64,000 bases of DNA, from positions 124,001 to 188,000 of the forward strand of contig NZ_CP046804.1 of NCBI RefSeq assembly GCF_009763805.1, given 5' to 3'. The position numbers and the translations under genes are program-made. Below are positions 8,326-18,316 of this stretch, piece by piece (position 1 is the stretch's first letter; every line of letters starts with the position of its first letter). A model generated the notes under the pieces. It worked only from the letters and a program-made list of their open reading frames with translations. It was not told where the DNA came from and did not search any database. This DNA is from Vibrio cidicii (GTDB taxonomy: Bacteria > Pseudomonadota > Gammaproteobacteria > Enterobacterales > Vibrionaceae).

Positions 8326-9597
8326 ATGGATAAATCGCTCTCGTCAAAAATTTTTATAGGCTTGTTTGCTGGCCTGCTGCTTGGTTCTGCCATTCAATAT
8401 CTTTTTCAAGGAATGTCGCTGTTTGATGTCTATTTGTTAGGCGCGGCAGAAGGCGCGGGCGGAATGTTCGTTTCGCTGATTAAACTGCTGGTCGTTCCTC
8501 TGGTTTATGTCTCGATCGTCTGTGGCATTGTTGATCTAAAAGACATCTCCGCTTTTGGCCGTTTAGGCACGAAAACTTTTGCGCTTTACATCATTAACAC
8601 GGTCATCGCGATTACGGCAGCTTTGACGATCGGGATGATCTTCCAACCCGGCGCGGATGCCAATTTGGTTGGTACTGTTGCGCAGTCGGTGAAGCTGACG
8701 ACCACAGAAACTCCGGATATCTTCTCTTTGGTGGTCAATATTGTTCCGAGCAATCCAGTACAAGCCTTTGCCAATGGCGACATGTTGCAAATCATCTTTA
8801 TGGCGATTTTAACTGGCTTGGCGATTCAAGCATTGGACTCACGTGGTGGTCCGGCAATTCGTACTTTTAAGCTGGCCAACGAAATTATGATGAAACTGGT
8901 TGGCTTGGTGATGAGTCTGGCCCCTTTCGGCGTATTTGCTCTGATGATCCAACTGGGCGCGACGCTGGATGCGCATACCTTGATGTCAGTAGCAGGTTAC
9001 GTGGCACTGGTTGTTGCTATGCTGGTGTTCTGGATTTTCGTTTTCTACCCAATGGTCGTGGGCATGACGACCAGTGTGTCACCCAAGCAATTTTTGCGCG
9101 CGACGCGTGAACAGGTACTGTTCTCTCTTTCAACGGCGAGCTCGAATGCGACCATTCCCGTTACCATGCGCACGTTGACAGAAAAGCTGCAGGTATCCAA
9201 ATCGGTGGCAGGTTTTGGCGTTCCACTAGGCGCGACCATGAATATGTCTGGCGTGTCTATCTATATTGCACTCGCCACCATTTTTGTTGCCAATGCCTTT
9301 GGTCAGCCTATTAACTCTGCAGATATTTTCACGCTTGGTCTGACGATTCTGCTGCTTTCAATTGGTGCCGGTGGTGTTCCGGGCGGTGGCGTGGTGATGG
9401 TCGGCGTTCTATTACATCAACTGGGTTTGCCACCTGAAGGTCTTGCGATTATCGCCGCGGTTGACCGCATTAACGATATGTTCTGTACCTCGTCAAATGT
9501 GGTTGGTGATACGGCGGTGAATACCATTGTGGCCAAAAGTGAGGGTGAACTGGCGCGTGATGAAGAGCAAACCGAACTGGCGTCAGAATCACGATAA
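8326..9597 (+). CDS. Dicarboxylate/amino acid:cation symporter (DAACS, SLC1 fold)
   Basis: This 423-residue inner-membrane protein belongs to the sodium- or proton-coupled glutamate/dicarboxylate symporter family. It shows the serine-rich hairpin loop STASSNATIPVTMRT (about residues 266-280), the ion-binding TM7 stretch GATMNMSG, a hairpin 2 (GAGGVPGGGVV) and the TM8 substrate motif DRINDMFCTSSNVVGD. Eight membrane spans plus two re-entrant loops are expected. GGAG precedes the start. Substrate is not certain: glutamate, aspartate or C4-dicarboxylates are all possible. It interrupts the grpE-dnaK order and has its own terminator, so it is transcribed alone. Confidence 0.9.
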   Translation: MDKSLSSKIFIGLFAGLLLGSAIQYLFQGMSLFDVYLLGAAEGAGGMFVSLIKLLVVPLVYVSIVCGIVDLKDISAFGRLGTKTFALYIINTVIAITAALTIGMIFQPGADANLVGTVAQSVKLTTTETPDIFSLVVNIVPSNPVQAFANGDMLQIIFMAILTGLAIQALDSRGGPAIRTFKLANEIMMKLVGLVMSLAPFGVFALMIQLGATLDAHTLMSVAGYVALVVAMLVFWIFVFYPMVVGMTTSVSPKQFLRATREQVLFSLSTASSNATIPVTMRTLTEKLQVSKSVAGFGVPLGATMNMSGVSIYIALATIFVANAFGQPINSADIFTLGLTILLLSIGAGGVPGGGVVMVGVLLHQLGLPPEGLAIIAAVDRINDMFCTSSNVVGDTAVNTIVAKSEGELARDEEQTELASESR

Positions 9598-9623
9598 ATT
9601 GACTTTTTAAATTAAGTAAAATC

Positions 9624-9652
9624 AAGCGAGGCCTAAGGGCTTCGCTTTTTTA
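9624..9652 (+). terminator. Symporter gene terminator
   Basis: The imperfect stem AAGCGAGGCC/GGCTTCGCTT is followed by TTTTTT. Confidence 0.8.
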
Positions 9653-9684
9653 TGTGAAAAATTGAAACTTTTTTCAGATTTCCC

Positions 9685-9710
9685 CTTGAAAAGGACGTTG
9701 CTGCCCTTAT
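9685..9710 (+). promoter_or_regulatory. Sigma-32 heat-shock promoter of dnaK
   Basis: CTTGAA, 13 bases and CCCTTAT resemble the sigma-32 consensus. They lie about 125 bases before dnaK, leaving a long untranslated leader. Confidence 0.7.
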
Positions 9711-9834
9711 TTAAGGGGCATACGAGAAACAAACATACCAGTTTTTGTTTGTGAGCGGGGGTTGAAACCCGATTCTCCATCCCCACATTAGGGGTATAGC
9801 AAAACGAACATCGAATTTATTTGGAGATAGCCAG

Positions 9835-11746
9835 ATGGGTAAAATCATTGGTATTGACTTAGGTACTACTAACTCTTGTGTTGCTGTATTAGACGGCGAC
9901 AAGCCACGCGTAATTGAAAACGCAGAAGGTGAGCGTACAACTCCTTCTGTTATTGCGTACACCGATGGCGAGACTCTGGTTGGTCAACCTGCGAAACGTC
10001 AAGCAGTTACAAACCCAGAAAACACGCTATTTGCAATCAAGCGTCTGATTGGTCGTCGTTTTGAAGACGAAGAAGTTCAGCGCGATATCGAAATCATGCC
10101 TTACAAAATCGTTAAGGCTGACAACGGTGATGCTTGGGTTGAAGCAAAAGGCCAAAAAATGGCTGCGCCGCAAATTTCTGCTGAAGTTCTGAAGAAAATG
10201 AAGAAAACCGCAGAAGACTTCCTGGGTGAAGCAGTAACAGGTGCGGTTATCACAGTTTCCTGCTTACTTCAACGATGCACAGCGCCAAGCAACCAAAGAT
10301 GCAGGCCGTATCGCGGGTCTGGAAGTGAAACGTATCATCAATGAACCAACGGCAGCAGCGCTAGCTTACGGCCTAGACAAACAAGGCGGCGACCGTACTA
10401 TCGCGGTTTACGACCTAGGTGGCGGTACGTTTGATATCTCAATCATCGAAATCGATGAAGTTGAAGGCGAGAAAACTTTCGAAGTTCTGGCAACCAACGG
10501 TGACACTCACCTTGGCGGTGAAGACTTTGATAACCGTCTGATCAACTATCTAGTTGCTGAATTCAAGAAAGAGCAAGGCATCGATCTGAAGAAAGATCCT
10601 CTAGCGATGCAACGTGTAAAAGAAGCGGCAGAAAAAGCGAAAATTGAGCTTTCTTCAACCACTCAAACCGACGTAAACCTACCGTACGTAACGGCGGATG
10701 CGACCGGTCCTAAGCACATGAATATCAAAGTAACACGTGCGAAACTGGAATCTCTGGTTGAAGATCTTGTACAACGTTCACTTGAGCCACTAAAAGTTGC
10801 TCTAGCGGATGCGGATCTTTCTGTAGGCGACATCACAGACGTAATCCTAGTCGGTGGTCAGACTCGTATGCCAATGGTTCAAGCAAAAGTAACAGAATTC
10901 TTTGGTAAAGAGCCTCGTCGCGATGTAAACCCAGATGAAGCGGTTGCCGTAGGCGCGGCAGTTCAAGGCGGCGTACTGGCTGGTGACGTTAAAGACGTAT
11001 TGCTACTGGACGTGACTCCACTGTCTCTCGGTATCGAAACCATGGGTGGCGTTATGACCAAGCTGGTTGAGAAGAACACCACGATTCCAACCAAAGCGAA
11101 CCAAGTGTTCTCTACGGCTGAAGATAACCAAAGTGCGGTAACGATTCACGTGCTACAAGGTGAGCGTAAGCAAGCGATGTACAACAAATCGCTTGGTCAG
11201 TTTAACCTTGAGGGTATTAACCCTGCACCACGTGGTATGCCTCAAATCGAAGTAACTTTTGACCTCGATGCCGACGGTATCCTGCACGTATCAGCGAAAG
11301 ATAAGCAAACGGGTAAAGAGCAGAAGATCACCATCCAAGCTTCTGGCGGCCTGAGCGATGCTGAAATCGAGAAAATGGTTCAGGAAGCAGAAGCGAACAA
11401 AGAAGCGGACAAGAAGTTCGAAGAGCTAGCGACTGCACGTAACCAAGCAGACCAGATCATTCACGGTACTCGTAAACAAGTGGAAGAAGCGGGTGAAGCC
11501 CTTCCAGCAGACGAGAAAGCGAAGATTGAAACGGCAATCGAAGAACTTGAGCAAGCTCGCAAAGGCGAAGATAAAGAAGCGATCGAAGCGAAAATCCAAG
11601 CACTGATGGCAGCAGCTCAAAAGCTGATGGAAATTGCTCAGCAGCAGGCTCAAGCACAACAAGGCTCAGCTGATGCTGGTGCTAAGTCTCAAGAAGACGA
11701 CGTTGTTGATGCTGAGTTTGAAGAAGTGAAAGACGACAAGAAATAA
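9835..11746 (+). CDS. dnaK: Chaperone DnaK (frameshift in sequence)
   Basis: DnaK is the cytosolic Hsp70, which binds exposed hydrophobic peptides with DnaJ and GrpE as partners. The start [17 protein letters not shown] and the ATPase phosphate-binding motifs ([14 protein letters not shown]) are present, with the substrate-binding domain and an acidic C-terminal tail ending EEVKDDKK. The frame breaks at residue 141 in [13 protein letters not shown]. Deleting one T in GTTTC at 10255-10259 restores the invariant [16 protein letters not shown] and 636 residues. dnaK is required at high temperature, so a true break is unlikely. Confidence 0.95.
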
Positions 11747-11755
11747 TCTTGTTTA

Positions 11756-11887
11756 ACCAGATGGCTAAGGCCATCTGGTACTTAACTTCCTGTTTGCGGG
11801 CGTTTGGGGTAACTCTTACGCCCGCAAGTTTGTACAAAATTGTGTGTTTATAGATAAAGGGTAGTCATTGTTTCGAACCTTTATCTA
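11756..11887 (+). promoter_or_regulatory. Three tandem stem-loops between dnaK and dnaJ
   Basis: Arms are CCAGATGGC/GCCATCTGG (11757-11779 region), TTGCGGGCGT/ACGCCCGCAA (11793-11802 and 11818-11827), and TAGATAAAGG/CCTTTATCTA (11851-11860 and 11878-11887). None is followed by a clear T run, so they are more likely mRNA-stability or attenuation elements than full terminators. Confidence 0.55.
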
Positions 11888-11945
11888 TATCGATACAAAC
11901 ACCAGGCTCAGTGCCGTTTGCAGTAAATAATTGGTGACGAAGAAC

Positions 11946-13091
11946 ATGTCAAAACGTGATTTTTACGAAGTATTAGGCGTTGGCCGTGATGCCTCTGAAC
12001 GCGACATCAAAAAGGCGTATAAGCGTCTGGCGATGAAATTCCATCCAGACCGTAACCAGGGTGACGATTCAGCGTCGGATAAGTTTAAAGAAGTAAAAGA
12101 AGCGTACGAGATTCTGACCGATCCGCAGAAGAAAGCGGCGTATGACCAGTATGGTCATGCTGCCTTTGAGCAAGGTGGCGGCGGCTTCGGCGGCGGTGGT
12201 TTTGGCGGCGGCGGCGCGGATTTTGGCGACATCTTTGGCGACGTGTTTGGTGACATCTTCGGCGGTGGTCGCCGTGGTGGTGGTCCTCGTGCTCAACGTG
12301 GTGCCGATCTGCGTTACAACATGGAGTTGTCCCTAGAGGAAGCGGTGCGTGGCGTTTCAAAAGAGATCGAAGTACCTACTTTGGTGCACTGTGACTCGTG
12401 TGACGGCAGCGGTGCGAAGAAAGGCACTTCGGCAGAGACCTGTGGGACTTGTCATGGCCACGGCCAAGTGCAAATGCGTCAAGGCTTCTTTGCTGTGCAG
12501 CAAACCTGTCCTACCTGTCATGGTAAAGGCAAGATCATCAAAGACCCATGTAATGTTTGCCACGGCCAAGGTCGCAAGCACAAGAAGAAAACGCTCAATG
12601 TGAAAATTCCTGCCGGGGTCGACACCGGCGATCGTATCCGTCTCTCTGGCGAAGGCGAAGCGGGAGAAATGGGTGCGCCAGCAGGGGATTTGTATGTACA
12701 AGTTCATGTCAAAGAGCACCATATCTTTGAACGTGATGGCAACAACCTTTACTGTGAAGTGCCAGTGAGCTTTGCGATGGCGGCATTGGGTGGCGAAGTA
12801 GAAGTACCGACACTTGACGGTCGCGTGAGCTTAAAAGTGCCAAGCGAAACGCAAACAGGGCGTATGTTCCGCATGCGCGGCAAAGGCGTTAAAGGTGTTC
12901 GTGGCGGTGCCATCGGCGATCTGATTGTTAAGCTTGTGGTTGAAACGCCAGTCAACCTCAGTGCTCGTCAAAAAGAGCTTTTGAAAGAGTTTGAGGAATC
13001 TTGCGGCGGCGAAGCAGCGACTAAGCATAAGCCAAAATCGGAAGGTTTCTTTAACGGCGTGAAGAAGTTCTTCGACGATCTCACGAGCTAG
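11946..13091 (+). CDS. dnaJ: Co-chaperone DnaJ
   Basis: DnaJ (Hsp40, 381 residues) stimulates DnaK ATPase and delivers clients. The J domain carries HPD in KFHPDRNQ, followed by a Gly/Phe-rich linker, four CxxCxGxG zinc repeats ([32 protein letters not shown]) and the C-terminal substrate-binding region. ATG 11946 is chosen because [11 protein letters not shown] is the canonical start; an in-frame TTG at 11931 has no support. Confidence 0.96.
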   Translation: MSKRDFYEVLGVGRDASERDIKKAYKRLAMKFHPDRNQGDDSASDKFKEVKEAYEILTDPQKKAAYDQYGHAAFEQGGGGFGGGGFGGGGADFGDIFGDVFGDIFGGGRRGGGPRAQRGADLRYNMELSLEEAVRGVSKEIEVPTLVHCDSCDGSGAKKGTSAETCGTCHGHGQVQMRQGFFAVQQTCPTCHGKGKIIKDPCNVCHGQGRKHKKKTLNVKIPAGVDTGDRIRLSGEGEAGEMGAPAGDLYVQVHVKEHHIFERDGNNLYCEVPVSFAMAALGGEVEVPTLDGRVSLKVPSETQTGRMFRMRGKGVKGVRGGAIGDLIVKLVVETPVNLSARQKELLKEFEESCGGEAATKHKPKSEGFFNGVKKFFDDLTS

Positions 13092-13111
13092 TCCGTAGAG
13101 TTTTCTAAACT

Positions 13112-13146
13112 AAAAAAGCCCGTCTGGTGTTGCCAAACGGGCTTTT
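13112..13146. terminator. dnaJ terminator (likely bidirectional)
   Basis: The stem AAAAAGCCCGT/ACGGGCTTTTT has T runs on both strands and separates dnaJ from the convergent pilin gene. Confidence 0.85.
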
Positions 13147-13177
13147 TGCATATTTTCGTTAGATCGTAAATGCAGTT

Positions 13178-13630
13178 CTACCAACAACCGCTAACTGTGT
13201 TCCCCGCCTTTGCTGCTTTACCTACACCTGCAGCATTTAAGCTCAAAATTCCACATGCGTCGTCGTTTTGCCCTCTTGTTTCTTGAGGTACAGCTTTGAG
13301 CACATAGCTATCCATTCCAGTACCTGAACTATCAATGCTGAGAATGTAACGTTCTATGTCATTATCACAAAAGGAGCAAGTACCACCAGAGATGATCGTG
13401 AAGTCATAACTTCCTGAAGTTGTTCGTTTATCTTCAAGGTACAGTTGAATTTTAGTTAAATCTGCCATGACTTGGTGGCGATGAGTTTTGATCACATAAC
13501 TTGTGTAGGCGGGATAGCTTATCGCAGTGAGAATACCGATGATGACGACAGCAATCATTAATTCGATCAAAGTCATCCCTTTATGTCGTATAACTCTTTT
13601 CTTACATAGAATTTTTCGAATCATTTCCAT
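13178..13630 (-). CDS. Type IV minor pilin, PilE-like
   Basis: This 150-residue prepilin has an 18-residue leader rich in Lys and Arg, then cleavage G|MTLIELMIAVVIIGILTAI with Glu at position 5 of the mature protein, so it is a type IV pilin-like protein. The C-terminal part has paired cysteines (GTCSFCDND, DDACG, VSGCW) as in PilE-type minor pilins. It is divergent from the fimT-type gene and completes a minor-pilin set downstream of dnaJ. The first ATG is chosen because GGAAG precedes it. Confidence 0.85.
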   Translation of the reverse strand: MEMIRKILCKKRVIRHKGMTLIELMIAVVIIGILTAISYPAYTSYVIKTHRHQVMADLTKIQLYLEDKRTTSGSYDFTIISGGTCSFCDNDIERYILSIDSSGTGMDSYVLKAVPQETRGQNDDACGILSLNAAGVGKAAKAGNTVSGCW

Positions 13631-13726
13631 TACTTCCTACAAATCTGATTGGCCATTTTTAGTTGGTGTTAGCATCGAATCAAGAGGAATTATTCAGATA
13701 GACAAAGTTGCACAGGAATATGGGAA

Positions 13727-14236
13727 ATGGCTCGCGGGTTTACTCTGTTAGAGATGCTAATTGTGGTTGTAGTGATGGGAGTCCTTGCAACGATTGCAGC
13801 TCCTTCATTCAACACAGTCATAGACAAGAATCGAGTCTTTCGAGTGACTTCAGATATTCAGCATTTTTTGATGAATGCTAAATCAGAAGCGGTCATGAGA
13901 AATACGGATTTATGGGTTCATTTTGCCAAATCTTCAGATGACAAATGGGAACTATCACTGCGAGCGAATAATACAGCTGTTGGCTACGGTAACGGCCAGA
14001 GTGGCGCTATTGCTTATCTCGATGGTAACAATTATCCCAGCGTTACAGTTAGTGCTTCAGCTTCGACCATTCGCTTTGAAGGGATAAATGGTAAGCCTTT
14101 GGAAAGTAAAAATATAAAGGTTAATCGTGGCGTTAATATGTTGACAAAAGTAATGACTCACGTAGGTGCTGGACGTATTCGAGTATGCGAAGAAGCTGGG
14201 AGAGGTTATGGCTATCCAAATTGCCCGCATTTATAG
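13727..14236 (+). CDS. Minor pseudopilin FimT/GspH-like
   Basis: This 169-residue prepilin starts MARG|FTLLEMLIVVVVMGVLATIA, a very short leader before the cleavage site. The GspH/FimT-type C-terminal domain ends in a pair of cysteines (RVCEEAGRGYGYPNC). It opens a four-gene run (FimT-, PilW-, PilX- and PilV-like) that likely encodes the priming tip of a type IV pilus. It overlaps the next gene. Confidence 0.85.
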   Translation: MARGFTLLEMLIVVVVMGVLATIAAPSFNTVIDKNRVFRVTSDIQHFLMNAKSEAVMRNTDLWVHFAKSSDDKWELSLRANNTAVGYGNGQSGAIAYLDGNNYPSVTVSASASTIRFEGINGKPLESKNIKVNRGVNMLTKVMTHVGAGRIRVCEEAGRGYGYPNCPHL

Positions 14237-14801
14237 AAGACAACAAGGTTTTTCACTCGTTGAGTTTATGCTGGCGGCTATGTTTGGTTTGGTGGCGTTG
14301 GCTGTTGTAGGGAGTGTCTTTGTTTCTGGGCAGAAACTCGCAACACAGAGAAGCCATGAGCTACTCGTCCTGCAAAGTGTAGGTGATGCGCTTAGATATA
14401 TAAAAGAAGATGCTTTGCGCGCTGGTTACAACGGTGTATTGGGAGAAAGTGTGAAGCTTAGTGGCGCAGTCGGTGTAATAGAAACAACTTCAAACTCATT
14501 AAGCTACGTATACAAAACACCAGATAACAAGTATGAGCATATCACGTTCTTTTTGGAAGACGGCAAGCTAAAAACATGTTCTAAAAGCCAAAACGTGATT
14601 AGTTCCATATCAGATGTGTGTAAAGCGAAATATTCCATGCTTGATGAGCTACAGGTACAGGTGATGAGTTTCGAGGTCACGAAGTCTCCTTTAGCTAGTA
14701 CGAAATCATCTTTGATTACAATAACGCTTACAGCCGCAATGAATAATGGAAAATATCAGAAAACTGTTAGCACTACGATTAAGCAAAGGAACTGGTTATG
14801 A
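14208..14801 (+). CDS. Minor pilin PilW-like
   Basis: This 197-residue prepilin has the leader MAIQIARIYRRQQG|FSLVEFMLAAMFGLVALAV. The ribosome site GGGAGAGGTT sets ATG 14208, inside the end of the fimT-type gene. It is followed by the PilX-like gene with a four-base overlap. PilW-type proteins are part of the minor-pilin complex that starts pilus assembly. Confidence 0.8.
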   Translation: MAIQIARIYRRQQGFSLVEFMLAAMFGLVALAVVGSVFVSGQKLATQRSHELLVLQSVGDALRYIKEDALRAGYNGVLGESVKLSGAVGVIETTSNSLSYVYKTPDNKYEHITFFLEDGKLKTCSKSQNVISSISDVCKAKYSMLDELQVQVMSFEVTKSPLASTKSSLITITLTAAMNNGKYQKTVSTTIKQRNWL

Positions 14802-16033
14802 GAACGAATAAGCAGATGGGCGCGGTCAGCTTATTCGTAGCGAGTATTTTGCTTATTGCTGCGTTAGCGATGTCGCTGGCTTCTTATCGAAATTTATTTT
14901 TCCAAATAAAACGTGCGCAAAATGAAATTGACTCTCGTAAAGCACATTGGCTGGCTGAGGGGGGCGTCGAATGTGCTTTTGCGTTGGTTGCATCAATGAA
15001 ATCTACTCCTACCAATTTTAACGATTGTGCCAAACCGTCACTTACCATTTCATTGAACTCACCCTCACCTACGAAGTACACAATTACTGCAAATGTTTCT
15101 GGAACAAAAGTTAAAAAATCATATTCAAAAGGGTTTAATTCTCGTGGAGGAGCTATACAGAGTTCGGCCGATCTTTATTTTCATACATCAACAACCTTTT
15201 CTACCCCCGATCCTGGCGAACTTACAACTGATGGTTGGGAATGTGTAGCGCTCCGGTATAAGAATCAATGGGACTTTCATGGTTCTATTACTAATGGTGG
15301 CGTTATTCATGGCGATATGCCTTTTGCTGGTTTTAACAACCAAGGTAAAGACTGTAGAACAGATCACAAAACGAATGTCGCGGACTCCAGTCAGCCGACT
15401 CAAAGTGACTTTCTTAAAGATGCGTCAATGAATCTCTTCTATGATTTTTTTGGTGTGGAACCTGATGAGCATAATAAAGTTCGCGACAATGGCATTTTTA
15501 CGAAAATAAGTAATCACGCTAATGATTGTGGTACAGAGATAAAAAATAAAATAACTCAAGATAAGCTTTATATTTGGGTAGAAGGTTCTTGTGAAATTAA
15601 GGCGGATGAATATAAAGCTTTGGCGACCGCTTCTATGGCAACTGACGGCGTATTAATACTTGTTCATGACGGTGTTCTCTCGTTGATGGGAGGTAGCACG
15701 GGAGGTGAAAAGATCAAAGGTATTTTATTTCACTTCAACTATGACTTTTCACCTCAAGTCAATGGCACCCATTGGAATAACTTGTATGCTAAAAATGCAC
15801 TTTATCCTGCAGGTGCTGCCAACGGAAATTTTCCAACAGAGTACTTGAGCAAAGCCACATTTTATCAACACGGAGCCTTTACTATGACGGGAGGGCAAAT
15901 TCTTGATATTAACGGGCAAGCCGCATTGTTTAATACATCATTAAATATGCGGTACAACGGTGATGTTTTTCGCAGTGTATTTGACCCATTTGCCCAACCT
16001 CGCTGGATAAAAGGATCATGGCATGACTTCTAA
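14798..16033 (+). CDS. PilX-like pilus assembly protein, large
   Basis: This 411-residue protein starts with a PilX_N-type hydrophobic helix (MGAVSLFVASILLIAALAMSLAS, about residues 7-29), which lacks the usual Phe-Thr-Leu-Ile-Glu cleavage signature. The rest (about residues 100-411) is a long extracellular region with scattered cysteines and many Asn, Ser and Gly. It is more than twice the size of ordinary PilX proteins, and I do not recognise a domain in the distal part. It overlaps both neighbours, so it belongs to the minor-pilin operon. A tip adhesin role is possible but is inference. Confidence 0.7.
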   Translation: MRTNKQMGAVSLFVASILLIAALAMSLASYRNLFFQIKRAQNEIDSRKAHWLAEGGVECAFALVASMKSTPTNFNDCAKPSLTISLNSPSPTKYTITANVSGTKVKKSYSKGFNSRGGAIQSSADLYFHTSTTFSTPDPGELTTDGWECVALRYKNQWDFHGSITNGGVIHGDMPFAGFNNQGKDCRTDHKTNVADSSQPTQSDFLKDASMNLFYDFFGVEPDEHNKVRDNGIFTKISNHANDCGTEIKNKITQDKLYIWVEGSCEIKADEYKALATASMATDGVLILVHDGVLSLMGGSTGGEKIKGILFHFNYDFSPQVNGTHWNNLYAKNALYPAGAANGNFPTEYLSKATFYQHGAFTMTGGQILDINGQAALFNTSLNMRYNGDVFRSVFDPFAQPRWIKGSWHDF

Positions 16034-16437
16034 ACAAAAAGGTTTCACTCTCATTGAGGTGATGATTTCCTTTCTGCTTATTGCGTTTGGAGTGTTGGGT
16101 TTAGCAAAACTTCAGGCTTATATGGAGCAAAAAGCTGAATTTGCTGCAAGTAGTCTAAGCGCATTGCACAAAGCGGAAGCAAAACTAGAGAGTTTTCGTA
16201 CTCGTTTCTTTAAATGGGGCCAGCAGTGGTGCTGGGACAATTAAGTTTGTTGATATTGTCGATGGGGCCGATACTGCCAATGGATTGACTTGGTCTGTAA
16301 CGAGTCCATCCAGTGCTCTTTCTACATCAGTGAAATCAATTAAAGTCGTTGCTAAATGGTCAGATCGCACAAAAATAGAGCACTCAATTGAACTTGAAAC
16401 CATGATTTCCAAATACAGCGAGTTTGATACGCACTAA
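16023..16437 (+). CDS. Minor pilin PilV-like (frameshift in sequence)
   Basis: The start MTSKQKG|FTLIEVMISFLLIAFGVLGLAKLQ is a PilV-type prepilin. The frame breaks after ESFRTR. Removing one T from GTTTC at 16204-16208 gives RSLNGASSGAGTIKFVDIVD and runs to the TAA at 16435-16437, 137 residues. It overlaps the end of the PilX-like gene and ends the operon. Confidence 0.75.
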
Positions 16438-16712
16438 ATTGCTTTTCGCTGCTTTCTGTCTTGGTTGCAGATAAAAATAACCACAATGTATTAGAAATTG
16501 GTACTGACTTTGTTGCATTTTCATGATTGATGATGTTAGTGAATTGTTTGTTCTTATCGCGTTTTTTGCAAAATATGTCTCCGAATATGGAAAAAGTGAC
16601 GGAATCTTGTGCTTTTGATTTGCGCTTTCAATAGAATATGACGTTGAAAAAGAGGCGAAAGCGATTAGTTATATTCGCCTGACACAGCAACATCATTGAT
16701 TATGGAGTTACC
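16438..16712 (+). other. Intergenic leader of the AbgT-type gene
   Basis: No gene is seen in these 275 bases. They should contain the promoter of the transporter gene; I cannot point to one convincing -10/-35 pair. Confidence 0.4.
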
Positions 16713-18272
16713 ATGAGTAACCAAGCAGTAAATCAAGCGCCCTCTCCGAAGCCGAGCGGAATGGACCGTTTTCTAAACTTTATTGAGCGGGCGGGGAACA
16801 AAATTCCAGATCCCGCTATTTTGTTCTTCTGGGCATTAATCATCACGTGGGCCGCGTCTGCTCTGTTGTCGAATGTGACGTTTGACATTCCCAACCCACG
16901 CACCGGTGAAGCGCTTGCGATAAACAACCTTCTGACTGGCGAATCTTTAGCAAGTTTCCTCGCAAACATGGTGAAAACTTTCACAGGCTTTGCGCCACTT
17001 GGTATTGTGTTGGTGGCGATGCTGGGGGTTGGGGTTGCCGACTCTTCAGGCTTTATCACCACAGGTCTGAAGAAAATGCTCAACTTCACCCCTGCGAAAT
17101 TGCTCACACCAATGCTGATTTTGGTTGCGATCGTATCGCACACCGCAGCGGACGCAGGCTATGTACTGGTGATTCCACTGGGCGGGATTATCTTCCATGC
17201 AGCGGGTCGCCATCCTCTGGCGGGCATTGCGGCGGCGTTTGCTGGCGTATCCGGCGGTTTCTCTGCCAACTTTATTCCTTCTGGTATCGATCCTCTGTTG
17301 GCTGGCTTTACTCAGACCGCTGCGCAAGTACTTGATCCTCAATATGTGGTTAACCCTCTGGCCAATATATTCTTCACCGGTCTCTCCTCAGTTCTTATTG
17401 TCGCGATTGGCTGGTATGTGACCGAGAAGATCATCGAACCACGCTTGCAGAAAATGCCTGTAGACGTGGATGCTGAAGAAGCACCTGATCTCGGTTCCTT
17501 TACTGACATCGAGTCGAAAGCTTTCCGTTACGCGGGCTGGGCGATGTTGGCTGGCATTGCGCTTTTAGTGGTGGCGTTGCTGCCAGAGAACTCGGCTCTG
17601 CGTTCGCCAGAAGGGGAAATCACCGCTTTTTCTGCGCCGATCATGAAATCGATTGTGCCACTGATTTTTATCCTATTTATTATTCCGGGCTATGTGTACG
17701 GCAAAGTGTCGGGCACATTTAAAACCAGTAATGACATCATTAAAGCGATGGCGGATACCATGTCGACCATGGGCGCTTATATCGTCATGTCATTCTTCTG
17801 CGCTCAGTTTCTTGCTGCGTTTGCACAATCCAATTTGGGTACCATGCTGGCGCTTTACGGCGCAGAAGGGCTTAAAGCGATGAACTTGCCCGGTGAAGCG
17901 ACTATTGTTGGCATGATCTTGTTAACCGCTTCAGTTAACTTGTTGATTGGCTCTGCGTCTGCCAAATGGGCGTTGATCGGCCCGATCCTAGTGCCAATGC
18001 TAATGGCAGTGGGGATTTCTCCTGAGCTGTCTCAGGCGGCGTACCGCGTGGGCGACTCTGTGTCCAACATCATTTCACCGTTGATGGTGTTCTTCCCGCT
18101 GGTGGTGGTGTACTGCCAACGTTACGTGAAAGCGACGGGGATCGGCACACTGGCGTCGCTGATGATGCCATTCTCGATTGCGATGCTGATTGGCTGGACG
18201 TTATTCCTGCTTGCTTACTGGGCATTGGGCATTCCGCTTGGTATTCAGGCGCCATACACCTACAGCATGTAA
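16713..18272 (+). CDS. AbgT-family transporter
   Basis: This 519-residue inner-membrane protein belongs to the AbgT family, whose members import p-aminobenzoyl-glutamate or export sulfonamide-type antifolates. About a dozen hydrophobic segments are visible, with family motifs such as DSSGFITTGLKK, SHTAADAGYVLVIPLGGIIF and GSASAKWALIGPILVPM. It stands alone with a terminator. No abgA/abgB hydrolase genes lie beside it, so the substrate is unclear. Confidence 0.88.
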   Translation: MSNQAVNQAPSPKPSGMDRFLNFIERAGNKIPDPAILFFWALIITWAASALLSNVTFDIPNPRTGEALAINNLLTGESLASFLANMVKTFTGFAPLGIVLVAMLGVGVADSSGFITTGLKKMLNFTPAKLLTPMLILVAIVSHTAADAGYVLVIPLGGIIFHAAGRHPLAGIAAAFAGVSGGFSANFIPSGIDPLLAGFTQTAAQVLDPQYVVNPLANIFFTGLSSVLIVAIGWYVTEKIIEPRLQKMPVDVDAEEAPDLGSFTDIESKAFRYAGWAMLAGIALLVVALLPENSALRSPEGEITAFSAPIMKSIVPLIFILFIIPGYVYGKVSGTFKTSNDIIKAMADTMSTMGAYIVMSFFCAQFLAAFAQSNLGTMLALYGAEGLKAMNLPGEATIVGMILLTASVNLLIGSASAKWALIGPILVPMLMAVGISPELSQAAYRVGDSVSNIISPLMVFFPLVVVYCQRYVKATGIGTLASLMMPFSIAMLIGWTLFLLAYWALGIPLGIQAPYTYSM

Positions 18273-18280
18273 ATAAAGAA

Positions 18281-18305
18281 AAGCCCGCGACAGCGGGCTT
18301 TTTCA
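18281..18305 (+). terminator. AbgT-type gene terminator
   Basis: The stem AAGCCCGC/GCGGGCTT is followed by TTTTT. It may also serve fghA from the other side. Confidence 0.85.
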
Positions 18306-18316
18306 TATCAGTGCCG

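Noticed and set aside
12069..12360. Open frames antisense to the Gly-rich part of dnaJ
   Set aside because: Repeated GGC/GGT codons give long stop-free runs on both strands; they have no support as genes.
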